Origin: Marisa cornuarietis
Lineage: Eukaryota; Mollusca; Gastropoda; Architaenioglossa; Ampullariidae
DNA: 64,000 bases
Direction of reading: 5' to 3'
NCBI GenBank assembly: GCA_004794655.1
Contig: SMMW01000047.1
Span: forward strand, 620,001-684,000
Below, one piece after another: positions 22,601 to 34,600 of this stretch. Position numbers and translations under genes: made by a program. How positions within the stretch are numbered: position 1 is the stretch's first letter; every line of letters begins with the position of its first letter. Below the pieces are notes generated by a model. That model was not told where the DNA came from, made no database searches, and saw nothing but the letters and a program-made list of their open reading frames with translations.

Positions 22601-25600
22601 TGCCTGGTGGCAGTAACTCGATCTTAGCTGCAAACAGATAGATCTACCTTATGCTGTTATTTCTTACAATATTTATGAGTAATTCTAATCAGTCAGCCAG
22701 TCAGTCAGTCAGTTGTCCCTTGACCGGCACCTGATAATGGGGGCAGCACATGGATAGATACAGCAGCTGACAAGGCCCGCCACTCTTGCCTATTGTGAAC
22801 GATAGTGAGCAGGTCCTGTACAGGATGACCAGTCCAGTCTTTGATGTTCATAAGCCAGTTCTTCCTCTGGCCACCATGGCATCGACTACCCTCCAAGGTA
22901 CTTTGAAGAATAGTCTTCGACAAGGTGTCGTGCCGGGTCACATGACCAAAGAAGACCAGCTTGCGTCGCCTGACTGTTGAAAGTAGAGATTCCTAGTGTC
23001 CTATGAGTGTGACCATCTTGTTTCGTACAAAGTTGTTGGTTTTGTGTTCTCTGTATGAGATCTGGAGCAGCCTCCTCAGGTACTTGTTTGCAAATGCCTG
23101 GATTTTCTTTTCTGTTTCTGCGAGCAGAGTCCACGTGTCGCATCCGTAGAGCAGAATCGGCACTATCAGGGATTTGTACAGCTTGTACTTGGTAGTGAGC
23201 CTTATTTTATGGCTATGCCAGATAATATCTAGCTTAGCCCTTGTCGCTGTTGCTGATGCGGATATCTGGCGTGGAACTGCCATCCTTGGAGAGGGTGGCT
23301 TCCAAGAATTGAAGCTGCTTACCTCTTTGAGCTGTACCCCATTCACATAGATCTCTGCTTTGCTGCTGCCATTGATCATAACTTTGCTTTTTTCAGTGCT
23401 GGTCTCCATTCCATATGCATTTGAACTGTCTGTCGGTCTGTTGGTGAGGTCTTGCAGTTCTTTGCTAGTGCCTGCTAACAGGTCTCTGTTTGCAAAGCAT
23501 AGGTTGCAGATCGGCCTTCCATCAATGGAAGTGGAAGTATGATAGTAGTGGAGGGTTTCGAACATGATGTTCTCCAAACAGATATTGAACAGCACCGGTG
23601 ACAGGGGACATTCTTGACATACACCCACTGTGGTGCAAAAGTAAGCTCTTGTTTGGTTATTCAGCAATACTGCACTTGATGAGCTATTATATCGCGCTTC
23701 CGTGACTTGGAAGAGGCCTTCTTTGGTGTTGAAGTTTCGCATCATATGCCATAGCCCCTCAAAAGTGAGGTCTCTAACACCTCACCCCCCAACAACCTCA
23801 AAAGGTTAGGGGATGACCTTTACCTGTTTTTTACCTCATGCCAGACTCTTTAAAATGCCTTTTTAAAGTCATTGAAGTTGTGGTAAAGGTCCCGCTGTTG
23901 CTAAAGATGCTTTCCTATAAGGAGGTGACAGTTGAAGATCTGCTCAACTGTGCTCCTATGTGGTCTGACTCCAGCGTGTTCCTCCGCTAGGAGTTCCTCT
24001 GTGGTGGCGCTGATGCGGTTCTGTATGACCTTCAGCAAGACTTTGCTTGGGTGGCTTCTGGTTCTGTAGTTCTAGCACTGTTTAATTTTGGTGTTACCAT
24101 TTTTTGGGAGCGGTATGACTACTGACTGCGTCTGTTCTTTTGGGCCATTAATTCTTTGCATTCCCAGACTTTTTGGCACAGGACAGTGATGGCCTTTTTA
24201 GTTTCTTCCCCACCCTGCATTAAGCAGCTCAGCTGGCACATTATCAAGTTTGGCAAATTTTCTCCCTTCAGACTATGTACAGCTCTTTCAACCTCTGTCC
24301 GTAGGACAGGTATGTCTGCAGGTTCACTGTTTCTAGTCTGGTTGTTTTGTAGGATGCTCACTTTGGTCTTCAGTTGGAAGTTGTACAGGTCTTTGCAGTA
24401 CTCAGTCCAAAGGTTGAGTATATAGCATTGCTTTCTGTGAGAAGGTGGCCATTGCTATCCTCGATGACTGAGGTCTTGTGCTGATCTGTCTTAGTGAGGG
24501 TCCTTAGTAGCTAGCAGGCCTTTTTGCTATCACCTCTGCTGGTACTGGCTTGATCCATTTCTCCCTAGCTGCCTTCATCCCTTTCTTGATGGCACAGTTC
24601 ACTGTTTTGTATTTGGTAGCTGCTTCAGGTTTGATTTTTTTTTTCTCTTCAAAACCCTCCTTTGCTCACAGATCTAGATATTGGTGATTCCAGAGATAAT
24701 AGTTCTAAAAATGTTTTTTAGCCTCATACTTCTTGTTCCTTATTACATGATTAGAATATACAAGTTTATTGGTCACGCTGAGAACTACATGAGACTTTGC
24801 TTTCTTTCTTCACATATTTAGTTCCAGTGTTGAGAAAGATTTATGTCACCTTGATGTCTTTATGTGGTTATTTTTTTCTTCAGCTTAGTAAAGGCTCTCA
24901 TGAGTGACACAGATAAGGCTGACATGAACATTGGTGAAGAGATCACAGATGGTGAGTGAGGAAAAAAACGGATATTTAACAAACTAATTGGATTTAGTTT
25001 TTGGCACAAAACACTGCATTCAAATACAACCTTGATGTAGCCTAATATTCGTTCTCAATGTTTGAATGATTAAAAAAAATGTGTTAGCTTATACTTAAAT
25101 GTTCTGCTCTATGGAATAGCACAGGATTGTAAGATAGCAAAAAACATAACAAATACAATTTTTAGTGTTACATTTTTGTTTTGCAGGCATTGACATATGT
25201 CCATGGATAGTTGATACAGAGGAAGGTCCACTAAAGTTCAGTGTGTGGGATTTTGCTGGGCAGACAGTATATTATAATACACACCAGGTTAGTGTTTTTA
25301 TTTGTTTGTCCTTTGTCCTCTTTTTATATGAAGTTGGGATGACTGCCACATGACACAAGCTCATGCATTGAATGACATAAAGTAAAAGTTTCTTCTAATG
25401 CAATTTACTGTTTGATTACAGAAAAAATTAGACTGAAATTTCAACAAAGTATCTAATAGTTAAGTTTGCTTGACAAAATCCAGCTTCATTTACAAATTAC
25501 ACAATTATGCTTATGTTTAAGCTTTGTATATTATTTTCTGGAATGTGCAGTTCTTTTTGTCAGACCGGGCTGTGTACTTATTAATGTGGAACATCCGCCT

Positions 25601-28600
25601 TGGTCATGAGCATGCAGGTCTTGACTTCTGGCTGAGCTCCATTTCTGTCCATGCCCCAAAGGCTCCCATCTTTGTTGTTGGGACACATGTTGATCAGGTT
25701 GTGCTGCTACCTAAAGATTATGGTTTATCTTTGTATACATATCAGTGTGCATGTTCATTATTTGTTTTATAAGTGTTTTAAGAGAGTGATCACAGCCAGA
25801 CCATAACTGAATATGATCATATGGGATTTGTGTGCACATCAGGAAAGTGAGTAGAGGGGAATGGTGAAGGGAGAAAAGAGACATTATTAATTAAACTTTT
25901 TGTTTTTTGTTTTAAACATTAAATTTTGAAAGAAAAAATATTTCTGTGATCTTTATCATATATCTGTTTTTGCTGTCTTTTATTAAATTAGGTTTCCAAG
26001 GCAGAATTGCCAACAAAAGAGATGCAGAAGAAGTATAATCAGATTGTTGGGTTCTTCTTTGTGTCATCATTTTCTGGTCAGGTAGGTTATAAAAGATATA
26101 AAAATATACACATGGACAGTGTCATACAGATGCACAGCATATATAGCAAAGAAATCAGTTAACAGATTTTGAATCATTCTAGAGTGCTAAATTAAGTACA
26201 AGCCTAAAGTCTTATTCATTAACATAATCCAGTTTTGCGTAAATATTCAGGGTATAAAGAATCTGAAAGAAAAAATTGTAGAAACAACACTCCAGCAGCA
26301 GTACATGGGTGAGAAGATACCAGGAGTGTGGCTTTCATTTGAAGACAACATGAAAAGGTAGACGATACATATTCTTGCTCTGTGACATTCTGATATCTCA
26401 CCATCACACTGACATTATTATGCTTAAAATATAACAGCATAGCTGTGAAGATTTATCATGCACTGACATTATTATGCTTAAAATATATGTAGCCAAGTGG
26501 TGAGGTCTTTCGGTGTGTCTCAGTAACAACAAACTTTCAACACCCACTCGAGCAAAGGCAGGAACAGTCAAGCAGGTCTGCAACCCTTTATTTCACAGTG
26601 TAATGGCCACGGCTGCGTCGCGTCGTCTCGAAGTCAGGGCGGTCTCTTCTCGTCGTCTTCTATAAGCCGCATGTCTGTTCTCTCCATCTCGTCTCAGCTC
26701 TGCCCTTATATACCCATCGCAGGGCTAACTTTACCGCGATGCTCCTATATGGCTGCCACATAGCGCCATATCCCTAGCCAATCAACATCGAGCAGCTCTG
26801 CGTCGAGCAACAAAAAGGGAACGCAGAGTCCCGCCAAAACTAGCAACTAGTGCTTAAAACAAAAGCCCCAAACTAACAAATAGCCCTGGCCTACCGGCCC
26901 TCTACATCCCCGCCGTCTCTTTCTCCAACAGCGTCCTCGCTGATGAGCTTTAGCTAGCAAAACTAGGGCTGATATTCAAGCTCACCTAATTATGCTTCCC
27001 TGAGGGTGAGGTACCTTCTAATATCAAATTCAAAGATCTCCTACTTCTGCCGAGATGTGTATGACATCAAGGTTTTAGAGCATGGCCTGATCAGAAGCTG
27101 GTACTATTTACCTAGCAAAGAACAGATTTGTCTTTAAACAAAAGCCCCAAACTAACAAATAGCCCTGGCATACCGGCCCTCTACATATAACAGCATAGCT
27201 ATGAAGATTTATCAAGTCTAGCTCACAGTATTTTAAATATATATATAGAGAGAGATATATAAAAATGTTTTTTGCAGAATCGCTGATCGCAGTGTAATAC
27301 CATACAGTGAACTGGAAAAGATTGCCAATCAGTCTGGCATTTTTGAAAAATCTGAGGTACTTGACTGAAATTGTCAGCTTCTTCTAATCTTACATTATAA
27401 TGTGGGATGCTGCAGAAAAATAAACATACCATTATTTTCTTCCTAGTTCTCTAATTTATATTTTTTAGGCCTCAAGTGCATAAAGCAACAGCTGAGATTA
27501 TTACCAAATAGATACCTTTTGACAACCCCCTATAAGCCAATCTTTAGATGTTTCAGAATAATTTTTTTATGGAGGAACATCTGTTTAATATTTGCTTAGT
27601 GTCTCATTAGTAAGTTCTTTTTTTAACCTGTCAGGTGGTCCAGGCAGTGCAATTTCTTCATCAGCTGGGCTCCTTGCAGCATTTTACAAAAGAATTTCTG
27701 AAGGACCAGGTTGTCATTAATCCTCAGTGGATTGTTGATGTCATGTCATGTGTAGTGTCTGTGAAGGATTCACCAATAAAGGTCAGTTGTGCATATCAAA
27801 AATTTGCTTTCAATTAATTTTGCAAGAATCGTATAGAAGCAGTTGACAGTCTCAAAGAAGGAGGTGTTGGTGGTTTCTTTCTGAAACAGGATGGTAGGCT
27901 GAAACATGAGGATATTAGTGCAGTGTGGAAAGACTACCCAGTTCATCTGCATTCCTGGCTGTTGAGGCTGACAGAAGAGTATGACCTAACATTTCCTCTT
28001 GGTGATGAGAAAGTGAATCTTGTCCCTTGTCTGCTCACAGAAAAGGAACCAGAGGTACAGAACAAGCTCATATTTAGACTATGGACCTTGCTGGTGTACC
28101 TTCACAGTATGCAAGCTTACTTGTTCAGCAGGGAGAATTAAATGATACGGTTTTAAAACATTGTCATTTTTTCAAAATCCATTTGTGACAATAAATTTAA
28201 TGGTGTTAGTCATTATATTTGTAATTATTTATAATTTTTACTGAAAGTTGTACTTAATTGAGATTATAGCCATGCACATGGTGAACGTCTGCATTGTTTT
28301 GTATTTTAGTTTGAATGGCCAGAGATTGAAAAGGGCAGTGAAGTCAGGGAGACTAAAATGGTGTACAAGTTTGATTACCTCCCTGCTGGTCTTTTTAATC
28401 GAGGCCAGGTAAGATAAGAAATCTTCTTTGAAGAACATTTTTATTTTCTTCAAAGGAGTATTTGTTTAGAGTGATGGTGGAATATAAAAATCTTGTCTTT
28501 TTTGTCTTACTCAATAAGCATCAAGTTTGTATAGGTTCTGTTTTCACAATCTACATGCCAACCACTATTGAATGAAAATATGACATGATCATACAAATTT

Positions 28601-31600
28601 ACTATGTTTAAAATACAATGGTACCTTGGCATTCAAACTGCTTTGTGCTCGAACATTTCATGTATTTACATATGTAAACCATACAGTCATCACGGCCTCC
28701 AAACTTTCTAGTGAAGGAGAGAGGAAAACAGTAAGAATCAACTATTGAATTGAAAAAATAACTTATTGCCAAATGTGAGAGTGGCATATGTGCGTTTGTG
28801 TGTTTGTTCGCTGAGGAGCGATTGGTCACGCCGCATGCATCGTGTGTCTGCGTGGTAGAAAGTGTGTACGAGAGTGTGGAAGGTGTGGCGCTCGATCGCA
28901 AAATGCGACAACAAGCTAGTTAACTGTTGGTGAATGCTGTAACCAATTATTTACATTGTTTCTTATAGGGGGAAAAGGTACTTGCCACTTGATCTGATTG
29001 GTGCTCAACTAGCCTTCCAGAATGGATTATGGTTGAGTGCCAAGGTACCATTGTACATAAAAAATAGTTTCAATGTCTTTTGAAGGTCCGTCTGCATGAA
29101 TTTAGTGATGGATCACTGATCTGGAAACGAGGATCATACCTGCACAAAAATGGACATCTGTGCCTTGTCAGACAGAACAGGTATATGGCCTCAGTATGCA
29201 TTCAGTCACATTGTGTAATGACAGTTTCACAATTCGCTATGTTATTCCTTATAAAACATTTGTGCTCTCTTCTGAATTTTGAATTTTTTTCCTTTTGGTC
29301 TGTATCTATTGAACACATTAAATATAATCTGTCAACAGGGATTCAGAGTTGCTGGTTCAAGCACAGGGACCACGACCAGACAACATTTTGTTTCTTGTGC
29401 ATGAAGTATTTGAGGGGCTTATTCTCGAGTCTTTTCAAGGAGTCACATATGACTACCTTATACCTTGTCCTGAGTGTCTGAGACTAGTGAGTATAGAGAC
29501 AAAGTGAGAGAAAAATTAATGCTATAGAACAATTTATAGACATGTAGAGAGGGCCGGTAGGCCAGTGCTAGTTGTTAGTTTTGGGACTTCACACAATAGG
29601 TTACAAACAAATTTCAGTTTTAGTCAAATTCATAAACATACACTAGTATCTTATATGCAAGTATAATGGCATGTTTTAATGGATGTACCAACTTTCTTAC
29701 TACAGTTGCAATATGAATCAATCCTAAATTGTTATTAAATGTGTATGTAGCCCAAATCCTGCAGTGGAACAGTCAAAAGTACAGAAAAAGTCAGCAGTTG
29801 ATTTCTTCTAAACACTACTCTTTTTATCAGATGCTGAAAGATCCACATATGTTTCCTGCCTCCATTGTGCGGCGTGCTGTAGAGCTAAAGGCACCTTTCC
29901 TTCAGTGTCTTAAATACTTTCACACCATCTCCATTGTAGATCTACAGGGTAAAATGTCAGCTTTTCTCTGCTCTATCATGCTGTGCTCTGTATGAGCCTA
30001 TGTTTGTATGTGTGGATGTATGTTAGTGTGAGAGCTTGCGTGTTTTGTGTATTTTGACAACTACTAGTGCACAGCACTTAATCACATAGTCTAAAAATTG
30101 TAAACTCTTTCGCACACAAAAAGACAATGATTATCTGCTGGTGCAAATGCCTGTTTTACTGTTTCTGTCCTCAAATTCAAACGAGCAATTCACTTGTTAA
30201 AAATCACAGTAATTCATACATTTCCTCAGACAACAGCTCTTACTTATACCTTCACTCATTCTCATAAAGACATCTAATATCCACCTGCTACACTGTTATT
30301 AAGAGAACTCTGAATTCCATTGTCACAAAACTTGGTAATAATAATTTATAAGTAAGTGCCATCGTATGCTAGTGCACTTGCAATCCTTAGTGAAGAAGAA
30401 TTCACAAGCAAGTTGCCTCTAATTTTCAGCCTCCATGCCTCCTGACAGCAGCACAGACTTTGACATGCACCTTGTACAGGCTGTACGAGGACTGAAAGAA
30501 CTGCATCATGACTTGGCAGCCGGTGAGAATAGCCACACATTTAGATGTTTAGTGAGCTTTACCTTCCTATCCATTTAAAGACAACAAAATATGGTTGACT
30601 GAGTGTAACAATGTTTTCAGAAACTCGGGTGTAGTGAGAAATATTTTTTTCTGTGGAGAAAAAGAATGTTGTGTCTATTGTTTTATGGCTATTCTCATTG
30701 GAGGAACTAAGTTTAACTCTGTCTTCAAACCTGTCCATATCATCATCATCATTACATCCATCCCTTTGTTCATCCTTCTTTCCTTCCTCTCTTTATCTGT
30801 CTATCCACCTTTGATCCACTATCCCTTCCTCTTTCCATTCATCAGTCATCCATTGGTTGTCCATCTTCCTCTCTCAATCATCCACAAACCTTATCACTCA
30901 TCATCATTCATTCATTATCACCAATTAAACAATTGAGATGGAAATGGTGAAATAGGTTCTATGCAATGGTTTAGTAAAATGCTGAAAATCTTGCATCTAA
31001 GAACTCTATTCCAGATATATTTGTATCTTTCTGCAACAAAGATGAAGTGGGGGATAAACTAGGAATTATATCACCATCGAAAGTAATCAGTGAGATGATG
31101 AAAATGGGCTACAAAAGGTAGGAGCTATTTGAATGAACTTTATGGCATTAAATATTCTAGTGAGCAACCCTTGGATAACACATAAAGTGGATGCCAAGAA
31201 ACTAAACGGTTATTTTTTATTAATGTCTGGATACAATAAGTCTTCACTGTTGTCAATAGGTTCTTGAAAATTGCAGCTTTTAGGAAAATGATAAAATGTA
31301 TAACCAAACCAGTTTTACCATGGGCTAATTGATAGAAACAAGTGTTCAATAAAACCATAAGCACTTCTTATGTTCTGCCTGCTCAAAAAAGCATGAAGAC
31401 ATGGGAAGTGCAAACTTCATACAGACAGTGGCCTCTGATGGGAATCAAATTTTTGTTATTGTTATGAACATTATAACAAAATATAATAAGTAAGGATTTA
31501 TTGCAGTGGCGTAGGAACAGGAGGGGCAAGGGGGGCAGCCGCCCCCCCCCAAAAAAAAAGATGCTGGGAAGGCAAGAATGTGAACGTTATTCATTGTCAG

Positions 31601-34600
31601 CATGGAGCTTGTCCCCCCAAAGCCGAGCATCTTCCTACGCCACTGTATTGTACTGCTGTCTCTCATGGTACTGTACTGTGTGCAGTCTACATGAGTTTTC
31701 CAAACATGAAATAGCATATATTTGACATTTTAAGAGTTTCTAGCTGGTAAAAATAAGTGCAAAGTTTATTCTGTGTAGCTGGGCTGCTGACAAAAACGTT
31801 TCGATGGATGAAATGGTGAAGGCTTTGATGGATGCTAGGTTGTTTGTGGTATTCATGACAAATGCATATGTCAGTGATGAGGAGTGCTGCAATCTCTTCA
31901 AGTATGCTCGCCTCACCTTGCACAAGCCATTGCTGCTGATTACTATAGGCACTGGCTTTGAGTGGCAACAAGGGAGACTTGGCATTCTTCTGGCAGATGA
32001 GGTAGTCATATGGTTGAACCAGTTTATTTTTTATTTTTTATATTTTCTATATTGTCCATTTTTGCTCTTGCTTTTGTTTTGAATTTGCACTTTCAGAACA
32101 TAGCTATTTTAGTGTTATACATGTTGCTCGGTAGACTTGAAGAACACAGCTGTTTTTGTTGTTATACATATTGCTCTGAAGACTTTTACAATATAGCTGT
32201 TATGGTGTTATACAGGTTTTTCAGTAGTTTTTCAGTTGATTTGGGGATTGAAAAGAAATCAGAACAGTCAAATGGCAGATCATAACTTGAAAGAGTTGAA
32301 AGTAATTATCATAAAGAGAAAGGGAAACTTTGAAGATATTTGTAGCTCAGGATACTGATGTTACTGTAGAGCAGCCTCATTGCAAATCCAAAACACTTAC
32401 ACTGATTCTGGAGTCTTCATTGCTTGATGCGCAACCTGATGAAATTGTTTTCTTTCCCAGGTTTATGTGAACATGCAACAAGCAGATAGATATGAGGTTA
32501 AACTTAAAGAACTGAAAGAAAGACTGAATGATCGAATCATGCAGAAAGTGGCCAGAGAAGAAAAGGAATTTCCCCCTTGCTTCATCAGTTACTGCTGGCA
32601 AAATTCTGCCAGAGCAGTTGCTAGAGGCTCGAGGTGTGTAAGAGATCTCATGATAGTGAGGCCTGTATATACTTCTCTGAAGACATAAAACAAAAACCCT
32701 TGATATTAACTGGTGTATCTCAGAATATGTTGGCCTGTATCTCATAAATATGAATGGGAGTTAAGATGGTGAATTCAGGGATGTTGGATAAGTAGTTTAG
32801 CTGCTCACCCACCGCAAGCTTAGCATAATTAGCTCTTGATAAATACCCTAGAATAGAATGCATTTGCCTAGCCTGCTGTTGTTTAAAAAAGTCACAATAC
32901 ACATTACTCTTCTACAGATTTACAGAAGGAGCCATTGGCCATGGTGATCCACGAGACATTAAAGACTTTCTGGAGAGCAAAGGCATCGCTTGCTGGATTG
33001 ATGTGGAACGCGTTGGTGTAGTATGTTGAAAATATTGCTATGGTTTGCTTATTTCAAAATAAAAGGGGGAGGCTGTTGTGGGTTTTGCTGTGTAGACGCA
33101 TATATAGATGGTCCAATGTGTACAGTCATTTTAATTATGCATACATGGAGACACACACACACACACACACACATATAGCAGTATAAATTTTTATGTGTGG
33201 ATATATATATATATCTAATTTATATATCAATTTTTGAAGCATTTTGTTTCTTTTGTTTGTAGACAGATATTTATGTTTCTCTTTTAGCATGGTCTATTTG
33301 AGGACATTGGAGCAGGTCTGGTCAAAGCCAGGGTTGTGGTAGCCTGTATATCAGATCAGTATGCAACTTCAAATAACTGCATGGTTGAATTTCGTTATGC
33401 TGCCAACACTCTGAAGCTACCAGTTATATTGGCTACTGTTGGGACCGGCAGCAGATGGAGAGCTACTGAGGTATGAAAAATATTAAGGGTGCAGTTTGGC
33501 TTATAAAGCAGATGGATTGATGTACTGGGTAGATTTTGTTTTCCTCAGCATTACTAAAGCTAGTATAGTAAAACCTCTTTCCTGATAACAACCCCCTCTT
33601 AGTACAACCTAACAATTTTTTATGGACATATTTCTGAACATCATCTGAACATCATCTCTATAACAACTATACCTACCCAACCCAACATTTTAAAATAGAC
33701 TATGCTAGGTCGCTCAATTTAATTACGGACTTTCGACTTTTATCCGTAACATCGGGGGGCATCGTCCAAGATCTGCATCGTTAATCTCTTCTGCTACAGA
33801 GAAGCGGCGGCAGTCAAGACAAGGTGAAGCTGTAAGGAGTCAATAAAGGAGCTAGTAAAGCTAGGCAAAGAGTTGGGTCTCGAAGGAGAAGAATTAAGAG
33901 AGTTTGTGAAAGAAAAAGAGAAGAGGGAGAGAGAAGAAAGAGCTGCAGAGCGAGAATTAAAGAAGCTATAATTAGAGAATGAAGAAAAGCAACGTGCGCA
34001 TGAGTTGGAAATGGCACGATTAAGACCGGCATCCAACAACTCGGAGATTCATGTGAAGTACGAAAGGCCAAAACTGCCAAAGTTTATTGATGGAAAAGAC
34101 AGTGTGGACAGTTATTTGCAACGTTTTGAGCGCCATGCTGAGTTGTCCAGTTGGCCGTGAGCTGAGTGGGCAGTGTCACTGAGTGCACTGTTATAATAAT
34201 AATAATGCGAACTTATAATGTGCAGAATCACGAATAAGATAGATCGCACTCTCTGCGCAGTACAATTTGATAGAAAGAAACATAACAACCAATAGACAGT
34301 GAGGTACACATAGGGACACTGAACAACATAAAGATGAGGTACAAGTCAGGAATAGTACTTTGTAAAAAGATATGTTTTAAGAGAGCGTCTGAATGCAGCC
34401 TTGGAGGCTGAGTGGCGAATGTGATGTGGTAGAGAGTTCCACTGCTGAGCAGCACAAAGGGAGAACATCCGTTGTCCGTATGTGACTGTCTTTGTGAGAG
34501 GGAGGAATAAAATGCGGGAGTCTGATGAGGAGCGAAGGGTTCGGGCAGGAGTTTTGACAGACAAGATTTCATTAAAGTAGCTGGGGGAGTGACCTTATCA

